A stretch of DNA of 64,000 nucleotides from Spirosoma foliorum (GTDB taxonomy: Bacteria; Bacteroidota; Bacteroidia; Cytophagales; Spirosomataceae), in NCBI RefSeq assembly GCF_014117325.1, contig NZ_CP059732.1:1550001-1614000 (forward strand), given 5' to 3'. Position 1 is the first letter of the stretch. The number at the start of each line of letters is the position of its first letter. Shown here piece after piece: positions 36,958 to 45,587 of the stretch. The notes under the pieces are model-generated. The model did no database searches. It was not told the origin of the DNA and saw only the letters and a list, made by a program, of their open reading frames with translations. Position numbers and translations under genes: made by a program.

Positions 36958-38333
36958 TGATCAATATTCGCACCCGGCTCACGTACCAATTTGTCTTTCT
37001 GGTCACGCTAATCCTGCTGTTTTTCTCATTGGGAGTCTATTTCTTCAGTAAACTCTACCTCGAAAAACGATTTTACAAACGGCTTCAGGATCGTGCCATT
37101 ACAACAACAACGCTTCTTTTTGATTTACAGCAAACCGATAGTACGGTTTTGAAGCTCATCGATGCGGGTGGAAAGGAGCCTTTGCTCAATGAGAACATTT
37201 CGGTGTACAACGGAAAAAACAGGGAAATTCTATTTTCGACAAATCCCGCGAATACCCAGTTTCACGAGCAGTTTATTAACCAACTGGATTCGACAGCCCA
37301 GACATTATACCTGCAAAAAGATGAATACCAGATTGTGGCGATTCATTTGACGAGCGGAAACGGCAATAACTGGGTGGTTGTCAGTGGAATTGATCAGGCA
37401 GGTAGGGAAGGGTTGGAGGATCTGAAGCGAATCCTGATCGTCATGATTCTAGTTGCCATTTTGTTGCTGGGTATCTCGGGCTGGCTATTTGCCGATCGGG
37501 CGCTGGCTCCCATGTCGGGCATTGTTCAGCAGGTTAATACGATCTTTCCGGCTAACGTAGAGCGGAGAGTAGAGCACCCAAACCGGTCCGACGAAATAGG
37601 GGTGTTGGTGGCTACCTTCAATCAATTACTCGACCGCATTGAGCAAGCGTTGAAAACGCAGAAAATGTTTATTGCCAATGTATCGCACGAGTTGAAAAAC
37701 CCCCTGACGAAGATCAATTCGCAGATCGATGTGGCACTTATTCAGAAACGAAACCCCGAAGCTTATGAACGAACGCTCCAATCACTACAGGAAGATGCGC
37801 GTTCGCTAACCCAACTGACCAATACCTTGTTAGAGCTGGCAAATACGTCTATTCAGGCCAATAAATTACCCTTCGAACCCGTGCGGATGGACGAACTGCT
37901 TTGGGAAACAAAAACCCAGTTGCAGTCCTGGCATGACGATTACGTAATCCAGCTCACATTCACTGATTTTCCGGACGATGAAGAGGCTTTGATTGTTCAG
38001 GGTAATCGGGCGTCGCTTAGTGTTTTGCTGATGAATCTACTGGATAATGCCTGTAAATTTTCGCCCATAAAAACAGCTTCGGTAAACTTCCGATCTAAAG
38101 AAGGAAGAATAACGATAACCGTTTTTAACGAAGGGCCGCAGATACCACAGGCAGATCTACCCTATCTATTTCAGCCATTTTTCCGAAGTAATGCCACGGC
38201 TATGTCGAGTCGGGGGCATGGTGTGGGACTTGCCGTTGTCGCACAAGTTACTCAGATTCATCAGGGAGATATTGCTGTAACCTCAACGCCCAAAGGCACT
38301 ACCTTTACGCTTACGCTTTCCTGCATCGAGTGA
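36957..38333 (+). CDS. HAMP sensor histidine kinase
   Basis: The 458-residue kinase has two membrane helices (about 8-30 and 157-178) around a periplasmic sensor of about 125 residues. A HAMP linker, a HisKA box (FIANVSHELKNPLTK, His244) and an ATPase domain with N (LLDNACKFSP) and G (RGHGVGLAVVAQV) boxes follow. It pairs with the OmpR regulator upstream by overlapping codons. The pair is divergent from the PorU2-like gene, which is a possible target. Confidence 0.93.
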   Translation: MINIRTRLTYQFVFLVTLILLFFSLGVYFFSKLYLEKRFYKRLQDRAITTTTLLFDLQQTDSTVLKLIDAGGKEPLLNENISVYNGKNREILFSTNPANTQFHEQFINQLDSTAQTLYLQKDEYQIVAIHLTSGNGNNWVVVSGIDQAGREGLEDLKRILIVMILVAILLLGISGWLFADRALAPMSGIVQQVNTIFPANVERRVEHPNRSDEIGVLVATFNQLLDRIEQALKTQKMFIANVSHELKNPLTKINSQIDVALIQKRNPEAYERTLQSLQEDARSLTQLTNTLLELANTSIQANKLPFEPVRMDELLWETKTQLQSWHDDYVIQLTFTDFPDDEEALIVQGNRASLSVLLMNLLDNACKFSPIKTASVNFRSKEGRITITVFNEGPQIPQADLPYLFQPFFRSNATAMSSRGHGVGLAVVAQVTQIHQGDIAVTSTPKGTTFTLTLSCIE

Positions 38334-38343
38334 TTTTAAGGAG

Positions 38344-38424
38344 ATAGAACGCTGATTTTTATGATCACTAGGATAGGTTAAAATCATAACTGCTTCATAA
38401 TCATCCTAAAAATCAGCGTTCTAT
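38344..38424. repeat. Inverted repeat ATAGAACGCTGATTTTTA
   Basis: The 18-base arms at 38344-38361 and 38407-38424 are exact complements with a 45-base AT-rich loop. It starts 11 bases after the kinase stop, so it may act as its terminator. I recall similar sequences in Spirosoma intergenic regions, which would make it a dispersed element; this needs a genome search. Confidence 0.75.
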
Positions 38425-38507
38425 CATTTTAAGGTAAATTTAAAGTGAGATTAAGTCCTAATTAAGTTGGGTGTCGTTGCTTTGCAGACAACCACTCAAT
38501 CAGGGCA

Positions 38508-39458
38508 ATGGACGTACAGGTAACAAATGAGAAACAAGGAGCACTGAATATGGCAGTAGGTGCTTTAATTGGTATTCTGGCCTTGTTGCTCTACCTGTTC
38601 CTTGGCTCCCGAAACGAAACGCTCGAAGTTCAAAAGCTCCTGACGTCCAAAGTCGAGCAGTTTGCCTCTACACAACTGAAACTCGATTCGATTTCAACCG
38701 TACTCGATCAGAAAATTGTTGAAGTGCGTAAGCTCGGCGGTAATGTGGCTGAACTGGAGCGAATTCGGCGGCAACTAGCGACTGATAAAAAGAGACTCAA
38801 GTATGATCTCAGCTTCTCGATTCAGAAATACACCCTAAAAATTCGGGATTACAAAAACTTCCTGGCACTGCACGAAGCCGACGTTCTTAAACTAAAAGAC
38901 GAAAATGGCTCACTGCGAAGCCGCACCCGCGCGCTTGAAGAAGAAAAAGAAACGATCCTCAGCGAAAACGAAGGCTTAAAGCATGAAAAAGCAGAATTAG
39001 CCAAAACAGTGGTCGATTACTCGCTTCAGAATGCCGACCTGGCCAATAAAATAACGATGGCCTCTGCCATGAAAGCCGTTAATGTTGAGACAGTTGCAGT
39101 GTCAGCCAATGGTAAGGAACGGCGGGGAGGAAGCTACAAAGCATCGCGCATCGACCGACTGAAAGTTACGTTTATCATGCCCTCCAACCCTGTAGCGACC
39201 AAAGAAAATAAGGAAATCTACCTGCGCTTATTGGATGCTAATGGCGCTGTTGTTAGCGAAAGTGGTGTCGGCGGAATCTTGCTCTATGAAGGTCATGAGC
39301 TTGGCTACAGCATTCGTCAAACGGTGCCATTTGAGAATAATGATCAGCGGGTCGATATCTTTTTTCGGCGTGATGGCGTCTACAAACCAGGAACTTACAC
39401 AGCCGAGTTGTATTCGGAAGGGCTTCGTATTGGCGGAGGTCGCTTTGACGTGAAGTAA
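38508..39458 (+). CDS. Membrane-anchored coiled-coil protein
   Basis: The 316-residue protein has one N-terminal membrane helix (about 15-33, MAVGALIGILALLLYLFLGS) and a long coiled coil (about 38-180, LRSRTRALEEEKETILSENE). A C-terminal beta-rich domain (about 205-316) includes LKVTFIMPSNPVATKENKEI and YKPGTYTAELYSEG. I do not recognise the C-domain by name. Topology suggests the coiled coil and beta domain sit in the periplasm. The next gene follows after 49 bases. Confidence 0.72.
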   Translation: MDVQVTNEKQGALNMAVGALIGILALLLYLFLGSRNETLEVQKLLTSKVEQFASTQLKLDSISTVLDQKIVEVRKLGGNVAELERIRRQLATDKKRLKYDLSFSIQKYTLKIRDYKNFLALHEADVLKLKDENGSLRSRTRALEEEKETILSENEGLKHEKAELAKTVVDYSLQNADLANKITMASAMKAVNVETVAVSANGKERRGGSYKASRIDRLKVTFIMPSNPVATKENKEIYLRLLDANGAVVSESGVGGILLYEGHELGYSIRQTVPFENNDQRVDIFFRRDGVYKPGTYTAELYSEGLRIGGGRFDVK

Positions 39459-39507
39459 TAAACTCGCCCAGTTGTTCAGCCTTAAAAATTAACTCCACGT
39501 TCAGAAT

Positions 39508-40674
39508 ATGGAAGCACTTTTTCAACATATAGATCAACTGTCAAGAGGGGTCAAAGCGGAAGGAAAACAGCTGATTCGCAGATATCGGGAATTTCCACTT
39601 GCCTATACCGTCATTGTGTATCTGTTTTTCTCAATGGCATTTAGCTACTATCCCATGGTCGACCATTGGCTGACGGGCTTTATCATGATGAGTTTACCAT
39701 TGGCTATTCCCTGCGGATTAGCCGCTTGTATTTACCTGTTTTTCAAACAAAAGCAGATGATCGCCACGGCAGGACTGATTTGGGTTTTGTTCTCGTTTCT
39801 GGTGATGAAACGATTGGTCGGATCAAATGGGAGCGAGCTGGCCATGAGTCAGGCACAAACGCTGAATGTGCTGAGCTTTAACAGCGAAACATTCCCTACC
39901 AGCGCCCAAAACGGATTTAACGCGTCTTCGCTGAAAGCCGATATTGCCTGTTTTCAGGAATATTCGCCCAATGCGCAGATCGAAAATCAGTACGATGACC
40001 ACGTTAAAAAGTTGAGTTGCTTTGATCAGGGACGAGAAATAGGGCTAGCGTTATTTTCCAAATACCCAATTGTTAATCAGTACGGTCGAATCTGGAGTCG
40101 AACACTCGCGCCCGACATTAACGGATTCATCTGTGCCGATATAGCCTACGGAGCTGATACCATTCGAGTGGTGAATGTCCATTTGTGGTCAATGGGTGTG
40201 CGTACCAATGAAGCAATCAGTGCCTTAAAGGCAGGCAATTTTAGCCAATTTGCTTCTGGCCTTGTCGACACGTTTACCAAATTGAAAGAGGGTTTCGCAA
40301 ATCGGAATGAGCAGTTTAAAGAAGTAGAAACCTACGTAGCTGGTAGTCGGTACCCGGTCATCATTTGTGGTGATTTCAACGAGACGCCCATGGGCTATTC
40401 GTACGGAAAGCTAAGTCAGAACTTCAGAAATGCATTCGAAGAAGCTGGTCAGGGACTGGGCTTTACCCTGAACCGGCACCCCTATTGTGCCCGAATCGAT
40501 CAGCAGTTCGTTAGTTCCGACTGGCACATTAAAGCTTGTCAGACATTATCTGATATTTCCTTTTCCGATCATTTCCCAGTGCTGGCGCAGTATGTATTAA
40601 AGAAATCATTAACCGTACCTGCCGAAGTACTTGCCCACCGCAAATCCATTAGCCATTTAGTGGCGAAGAATTGA
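39508..40674 (+). CDS. Endonuclease/exonuclease/phosphatase family protein, membrane-anchored
   Basis: The 388-residue protein has three hydrophobic helices in its first 110 residues and then an EEP (DNase-I-like) domain. Its motifs are LNVLSFNSETF, ACFQEYSP (catalytic Glu), VVNVHLWSMG, VIICGDFNETP (Asp-Asn) and SDHFPVLAQ (terminal Asp-His). Family members cut phosphodiesters in nucleic acids, phospholipids or inositol phosphates; the substrate is not visible. The short gap to the preceding coiled-coil gene suggests an operon. Confidence 0.87.
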   Translation: MEALFQHIDQLSRGVKAEGKQLIRRYREFPLAYTVIVYLFFSMAFSYYPMVDHWLTGFIMMSLPLAIPCGLAACIYLFFKQKQMIATAGLIWVLFSFLVMKRLVGSNGSELAMSQAQTLNVLSFNSETFPTSAQNGFNASSLKADIACFQEYSPNAQIENQYDDHVKKLSCFDQGREIGLALFSKYPIVNQYGRIWSRTLAPDINGFICADIAYGADTIRVVNVHLWSMGVRTNEAISALKAGNFSQFASGLVDTFTKLKEGFANRNEQFKEVETYVAGSRYPVIICGDFNETPMGYSYGKLSQNFRNAFEEAGQGLGFTLNRHPYCARIDQQFVSSDWHIKACQTLSDISFSDHFPVLAQYVLKKSLTVPAEVLAHRKSISHLVAKN

Positions 40675-40676
40675 TG

Positions 40677-40756
40677 TGTAGCCTGGACGTCCACGTCCGG
40701 GTCTGAACGCGTTTGATTTTATCCGGATTTACCCGGACGTGGACGTCCAGGCTACA
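40677..40756. repeat. 26-bp perfect inverted repeat
   Basis: The arms at 40677-40702 and 40731-40756 are perfect complements and contain nested GGACGTCC dyads. They lie between convergent genes. The outer sequence TGTAGCCTGGAC matches that of the 5850 repeat except for one base, so both probably belong to one family. Confidence 0.92.
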
Positions 40757-40758
40757 AC

Positions 40759-42330
40759 TTATTTCGACTCCCCCGATAAAGGCACAAGTTGGGCAGACAG
40801 GTTAGGCGTTTTCATGTCCTTGTCGAATGGAAACATAGGGCGCTTAATTCGTTTATAAGGCAATCGGGCCAGATCCTGATTAACACCGCCCGGCGTTAGG
40901 GCCATAATCCAGCCAGTTTGCATGGCATACAATTCCGGCTCCAGATAGCCAATTTTCACAACGACGATATCTGCTTTGCGAGGGGCAAGACCCAAACGGG
41001 TAAAATCAATTTCCTTGTGGTAAGGCTTACGTTTTTGGGTGGTGATGATGTGCAGACTGCCCACTTTAATAACCGCTTCAACCTCCGCGTCTTTATCGCC
41101 GTAAACGATTGATTCTACTGTTCCTTTTAGGGGAACAGGCGGAGCAAAGCGAGCATCGACTGCTGCTCCGGCAGTTCCTTCAACATGACCGCCAACGCCA
41201 GCGGCAATTGCCTTTTTGATCAGCTCAGGTGCTGGAATAGACGCGTAAATCAAGGAGGGACCATCTGCCCGCTGAAATTCTGGTCGGGCGAGTAGTTGAG
41301 TGAGCGTCCAGGTTACATCACCTGCCCCACCCGCCGTCGGATTATCGCCCGTATCGCTGATAAAAAAGGGATGCTTGGTACTACTTAATGCATCCGCCAG
41401 GCATTTATCCAGCGAACCGACAGGTGCTACAAAGTCGAATTGGTTGCGTACGTTCCAGAAATCGAGCGCTAGTTTCTCTGCTGCCTGCGTCACTTTTGCC
41501 TTATCATCACCGGTTACCATCACGACGGCATGATTGCGAGGCTCATCGGCCCAGGCGTAACCAATCCAGATAGCCGCATCGACAATTCCGTTTTTATGAT
41601 CGGCAATAGGTTCTACCTCGTGATACAAACTTTTACCCGGTTCGATGCGCGTACTCGTTTTTTCGCCGGGAAGCAGAATCGGTACGGGTATCCAGGCTTT
41701 ATAGGCAGGTTTCCCTTTACCCGTCTTGATACGCTCAAGCAGATTCGTAACGGCCCGCTCCTTGGTTTGCATGGCATCTTCGTGGGGTGCCATCCGATAG
41801 CAGGTAATCAGATCGGAGTTTTGCGCCAATCGCCAGGAGACGTTGCCGTGCAGATCCATCGAGGTGGACACCAGTGTTTTATACCCAATGACTTTCCGGA
41901 TTCGGTTCAGGAAATCCCCTTCCGGATCATCCAGCCCTAAAACGCTCATGGCCCCGTGAATGTCAAAGTATAAGCCATCGTAAGGGCCGTATTTCTTCAG
42001 CGAATCCAGTGTTTTGTTGACCAGTGACTCATACGCTTGCCGGGTTACGGCCCCGCCCGGAAGCGATTTCCCAACAATGGCTGGCAGCCAGATCGCCTGT
42101 TTGCGCAGGGGCGAAATGGGCATCATAAAGGGGTAAGCATTGAACACTTCTGGCCCATAGCGGGCATGAAAGGCCTCTTCCTGTGTGAGAGCAGGGGAGA
42201 ACGTACTGGATTCGATACCCAAACCCGCTATGGCGATTCGTGGTAAAGTTGTTGCAGTAGCATTTGATTGAGAAAAACCGTGCGTAAAGGCAGAAAAACA
42301 GGCAAGAAGCCCCAGGAAGATATGTTTCAT
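40759..42330 (-). CDS. M81 family peptidase (MlrC-like), secreted
   Basis: The 523-residue protein has a signal peptide (cleavage near FSQS) and the M81/MlrC layout. The N-terminal domain has RIAIAGLGIESSTFSP, LYFDIHGAM and TSMDLHGNVS, with Asp and His as probable zinc ligands. The C-terminal domain has SDTGDNPTAGGAGDVT and ends KRPMFPFD. MlrC opens linear microcystin, but most family members act on unknown peptides or cyclic compounds. Its length matches the family. It appears monocistronic. Confidence 0.88.
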   Translation of the reverse strand: MKHIFLGLLACFSAFTHGFSQSNATATTLPRIAIAGLGIESSTFSPALTQEEAFHARYGPEVFNAYPFMMPISPLRKQAIWLPAIVGKSLPGGAVTRQAYESLVNKTLDSLKKYGPYDGLYFDIHGAMSVLGLDDPEGDFLNRIRKVIGYKTLVSTSMDLHGNVSWRLAQNSDLITCYRMAPHEDAMQTKERAVTNLLERIKTGKGKPAYKAWIPVPILLPGEKTSTRIEPGKSLYHEVEPIADHKNGIVDAAIWIGYAWADEPRNHAVVMVTGDDKAKVTQAAEKLALDFWNVRNQFDFVAPVGSLDKCLADALSSTKHPFFISDTGDNPTAGGAGDVTWTLTQLLARPEFQRADGPSLIYASIPAPELIKKAIAAGVGGHVEGTAGAAVDARFAPPVPLKGTVESIVYGDKDAEVEAVIKVGSLHIITTQKRKPYHKEIDFTRLGLAPRKADIVVVKIGYLEPELYAMQTGWIMALTPGGVNQDLARLPYKRIKRPMFPFDKDMKTPNLSAQLVPLSGESK

Positions 42331-42361
42331 ACCCCCAAGTTAATCGTTTTTCCAGCTCATC

Positions 42362-42703
42362 CTATTGGTTTGCCAGTTGCCGCTGAGCAAGAATAGAAAG
42401 TACAGAAGGGGCACGTCGTCGGGCAATTTCAATCTGAGTTTGATCGGCCATGACAATGTAATTCGTATCTCTTGAATTTTCTGCTGGTTTGCAGGACGAA
42501 ATATATGCCTGATTGATAAGTGTTTTTTTATGAACGCGTAGAAATGTAGGCCATTGATCCGCAAACCATTTTAATGTTCGGCAAGAAAGGATAACGGCTC
42601 CATTTGCCATGTGTAAATAACAATAATTAATGTTTCCTGTGAGATAAAGCACTGTCTGCGGGTCGTAATGATGCTCTCCGCGTTTGCCGAGAAGTCGTTT
42701 CAT
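42362..42703 (-). CDS. Stand-alone LytTR DNA-binding protein (copy 1)
   Basis: From ATG 42703 the product has 113 residues and consists of little more than a LytTR domain: VLYLTGNINYCYLHMANGAV, SCRTLKWFADQWPTFLRVHKKTLIN. An upstream in-frame ATG at 42760 would add 19 non-conserved residues. The start was chosen because it aligns with the paralogue at 44277. No receiver or sensor is attached, as is common in Spirosoma-like genomes. The two paralogues share the same order, strand and sequence character and flank an IS element. Confidence 0.82.
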   Translation of the reverse strand: MKRLLGKRGEHHYDPQTVLYLTGNINYCYLHMANGAVILSCRTLKWFADQWPTFLRVHKKTLINQAYISSCKPAENSRDTNYIVMADQTQIEIARRRAPSVLSILAQRQLANQ

Positions 42704-42978
42704 GGTTTTGTTGAGTTTGGTGGATAATCTCTTTGAAAGCAAACCAACTAGTACGTGCAATTTATTGATCCTACTTTTTACTGGAAAAGTAATATACTAA
42801 AAAAGGCCATAAATATGGCATGAAGCGACTAATACATCAATTTTTTTCTTTTAAATGGTAGGTGGATGGATAACTAAAAAGTTTAAACCTATAAGGTCTG
42901 CTGTACGACCTAAAGCTATGTAGTGTATAGCGACATTTAGTTTAGTATTTTTGTTCTTTGACAAGACGGTTAACATGT

Positions 42979-43512
42979 ATGGGACGCGCCATTGAAATGG
43001 GCCAGCGAGAGCAACTTATGGCCCTTAAACAAAAAGGACTTAGTCTGGCGACAATCGCTCAGCAACTCGACCTGCCTTTTGCTACAGTACGTAATCTGTC
43101 TGCTCGCTATAGGAGGCAGGGACATTTACAGGTTGGCTACGCCAACTGCGGCCCTAAACAACGGCGGAGCGAAGGACTTCTGGAGCGAGCTAGTCTGTGG
43201 CTCAAACGCCATCATCCTACCTGGGGAGCACCCCTGATTCACCAGCAACTGCTTCAACGCTACGGACCCCAGCGAACGCCTTCGGTACGTACCCTCCAGC
43301 GATGGTTTCGCCAGCAACACCTTACCAAGCCCCGCCAGCAGCCAGTCCAAGTTCATATTGGACAAGCGAAGGCGGTTCATAATATTTGGCAGGTGGATGC
43401 CAAAGAGAACTTAACCCTGGTCGACGGGCAGCCAGCCTGTTACCTAACGATCACCGACGAACACAGCGGAGCCGGTCTGGAAGCGTTGGTTTTCCCCCCA
43501 CAAACGCATTAG
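42979..43512 (+). CDS. Transposase, N-terminal part (frameshifted)
   Basis: The 177-residue first half has two helix-turn-helix regions (KGLSLATIAQQLDLPFATV, HPTWGAPLIHQQLLQRYG) and the start of an integrase core with the first catalytic Asp in IWQVDAKE. It ends with a stop soon after a run of six Cs at 43494-43499. ATG 42979 (MGRAIEMGQR) was preferred over a TTG at 42958. The rest of the core continues one base later in the next frame. Confidence 0.82.
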   Translation: MGRAIEMGQREQLMALKQKGLSLATIAQQLDLPFATVRNLSARYRRQGHLQVGYANCGPKQRRSEGLLERASLWLKRHHPTWGAPLIHQQLLQRYGPQRTPSVRTLQRWFRQQHLTKPRQQPVQVHIGQAKAVHNIWQVDAKENLTLVDGQPACYLTITDEHSGAGLEALVFPPQTH

Positions 43513-44182
43513 CCAAGTGCCCCTTGAGCAAGTCCGTCAACGACTCATTGAGACGTTTGCCCGCTGGGGTAAGCCGGGGGCCATGCGCGTCGATAATGGC
43601 TTACCGCTAGGTGCCCCTTCGGGCCAACTTACCCCTGTCTTGGCCCTATGGCTCATTGGGATTGATGTGGATATGATTTGGAACAAGCCCCACTGCCCCC
43701 AACAAAACGGGCGCGTCGAGAAAATGCAGGACACCACAGCTCGCTGGGCTGAGATCAATAAAGCCGCCGATCTGACTGATTTGCAGCTACGCTTGCAAGC
43801 TAGCCTGGTTCTACAGCGAACTCGTTATCCCGTGCATCGGCTGGCAGGCAAAAGCCGACTGGCCGCTTATCCTACTTTGGAAACAAGTCGTCGAGCTTAC
43901 AGCCCAGCCGACTTCTCCATTGAGCGTGTGTACTGTTTTCTGATGCCTAAACTTTATACACGAAAAGTCTCCGTGAGTGGGCAAATCGTCCATTTTGGCA
44001 AGGTTTACAGTGTGGGCTTATCCTTTGGCCATCAGTGGGTTCAGCTACGGCTGAGAGCTGATGGCCAAAGCTGGCAGGTTCTCTCTGACTACAAGGTGGT
44101 CAAAGAACTAGCGGCCACCACTCTGACTGAGCAATGCATCCAAAAGTTAACCGTCTTTCAAAGAACAAAACACCAAACTTAA
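43499..44182 (+). CDS. Transposase, C-terminal part (frame +1)
   Basis: This frame continues the core with HKRISQVPLEQVRQRL, the second Asp in AMRVDNGLP and the Glu in QQNGRVEKMQ, about 41 residues further. It ends with a beta-rich C-terminal domain. It has no good start of its own, only a GTG at 43517. Joining it to the first half needs a +1 shift or the loss of one C in the run at 43494-43499, so the element is either inactive or relies on slippage. Confidence 0.78.
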   Translation, partial: HKRISQVPLEQVRQRLIETFARWGKPGAMRVDNGLPLGAPSGQLTPVLALWLIGIDVDMIWNKPHCPQQNGRVEKMQDTTARWAEINKAADLTDLQLRLQASLVLQRTRYPVHRLAGKSRLAAYPTLETSRRAYSPADFSIERVYCFLMPKLYTRKVSVSGQIVHFGKVYSVGLSFGHQWVQLRLRADGQSWQVLSDYKVVKELAATTLTEQCIQKLTVFQRTKHQT

Positions 44183-44276
44183 TGGCGCGAGCTTTGATCA
44201 ATCTTTATGGCGTACAGCAGGTTTCAAAAACCTTATAGGTTTGTAGTCAATAAGTTAAATCTCATTACTATCGGGC

Positions 44277-44609
44277 TCAGTGTGGCATAGTACCTCCGCC
44301 TAGTTGGTCGACTACCTCATTGATACGGCGTCGACCAATGGGAAGCCGGACGCCATTGCCCATAATGAGGTAAGCCGTGATTGTTGAAACCAGTACGCAG
44401 CGGTGAACATGCCGGGGGTTAATAAGACTGCCCTTGTGAATTCGAATAAACTGCGGCCACCGATCGCTGTACCATTTTAAAGTTCTGCTGGAAAGTACTT
44501 GTTCGCCATTCTGAAGGTAGACAAACGAGTAATTTACATCACCGATTAAGTACAGAATATCGTCTGGGTCAAAATTGTGTTGAAGCTGGGCAGCCGCCAA
44601 TCGTTTCAT
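44277..44609 (-). CDS. Stand-alone LytTR DNA-binding protein (copy 2)
   Basis: The 110-residue protein is a LytTR domain: ILYLIGDVNYSFVYLQNGEQV, SSRTLKWYSDRWPQFIRIHKGSLIN. It is clearly paralogous to copy 1 at 42362 (both start MKRL, then FDPDDILYL/YDPQTVLYL, SSRTLKW/SCRTLKW). It lacks a receiver domain. The upstream 978-base region precedes the polysaccharide locus, so this regulator could control that locus, but this rests on position only. Confidence 0.85.
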   Translation of the reverse strand: MKRLAAAQLQHNFDPDDILYLIGDVNYSFVYLQNGEQVLSSRTLKWYSDRWPQFIRIHKGSLINPRHVHRCVLVSTITAYLIMGNGVRLPIGRRRINEVVDQLGGGTMPH

Positions 44610-45587
44610 TGGATCAATAGTATGGGATAGATGCCCAAAAATATTGAGGCTAAACTAAATATAATAATATTTTGATCGAAAATAATTAATACTAATAAAA
44701 TGTGCCTATAAATAGTATTTTGTATAATTGATAGTTTATTGGAATGTTGAATAAGAACACAAATTAAATGGCTATGTTCTCATAATGAGGCAATTGTAGA
44801 GTATACTATTTAGTAGCGTTAAAGTTTCGCCGTTTAATAAATTCAAAAGGCTAAATGCCCGTTACCTCGCTAATCATGGCTATTATTGCATAAGCAGAAT
44901 AGAGAAGTAGCCTATGTCAATTATACTTATTGAAACATTGGCAATTTATAAGTAAACGGAATAGATTATATTGAGACTGTGCGTTAGTGCGCTATCAGCC
45001 TTAGGCTTAGTCCAGGAAATGTGTATTTTGATTTGCTTTTGTATCTGTTTAATGTAGTTTGAAATTTTCATATTACTTTTGTTTGACTATTGTTAATTAA
45101 CTAGCTATCTGCATCCTATGAAACACATCGACCTTACGTACAAATTGATTGAAATCCCCTTATACCTATTTTGTAAACATACGACAAAAACGGTTCTTTT
45201 TGACTAATGCAAAGACCGTAAGTAAACCTATTATCTATTTATAAGTACTAACTATTATTTTTAGAGAGTCTCTAAAAGTATGAATTATCTTGGAAAAATC
45301 ATAAGTGGATGTTTAGCCTGTCGTAGATCTTCTAGGTGGGTTGTTCTCAACACACACCCATAAATCTGACAACTTAAATCGGAATGATTTTTTAACTCAC
45401 CTACTCAATTGCATAGCCTTTCCAGAATCAATCAGATGATAGGTGTTTATATAAATGAACATATTTTCATTATAGGCAAATTGTGTAGCTCGTAATTTTT
45501 TGACCTGTATAGCTAGTGGGTGTCTTTTTCTTTTAATCAGTTTAAACCAAATTTCTTTTCATATCACAACCTTATCAAGATTTTTAC
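44610..45587. other. Long AT-rich intergenic region before the polysaccharide locus
   Basis: Almost 1 kb has no credible gene on either strand. It must hold divergent promoters for LytTR copy 2 and the Ala-rich gene. A dyad at 45259-45277 is the only distinct element. The length invites a long leader or an unrecognised small RNA, but nothing specific can be shown. Confidence 0.45.
45259..45277. promoter_or_regulatory. Odd palindrome TTTTAGAGA-G-TCTCTAAAA
   Basis: Two 9-bp arms surround a single G. It lies 310 bases before the Ala-rich gene. It could be an operator for a dimeric regulator; the arms are short and AT-rich, so chance is possible. Confidence 0.4.

Larger units (their letters stand above)
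42885..44242 (+). mobile_element. IS481/IS3-superfamily insertion sequence
   Basis: The element carries a two-frame transposase and inverted ends. Left end AAACCTATAAGGT at 42885-42897 is matched by the reverse complement on the right (ACCTTATAGGTTT at 44230-44242). Inside, CTGCTGTACG occurs at 42897-42906 on the left and again in reverse complement just inside the right end (about 44211-44221). The right end carries about nine extra bases between the two blocks. No convincing target duplication is visible beside the ends. The exact boundaries are uncertain by a few bases. Confidence 0.8.

Noticed and set aside
43494..43517. Programmed -1 frameshift in the IS transposase
   Set aside because: The second half is in the +1 frame, so a classical IS3-type -1 shift does not join the parts.
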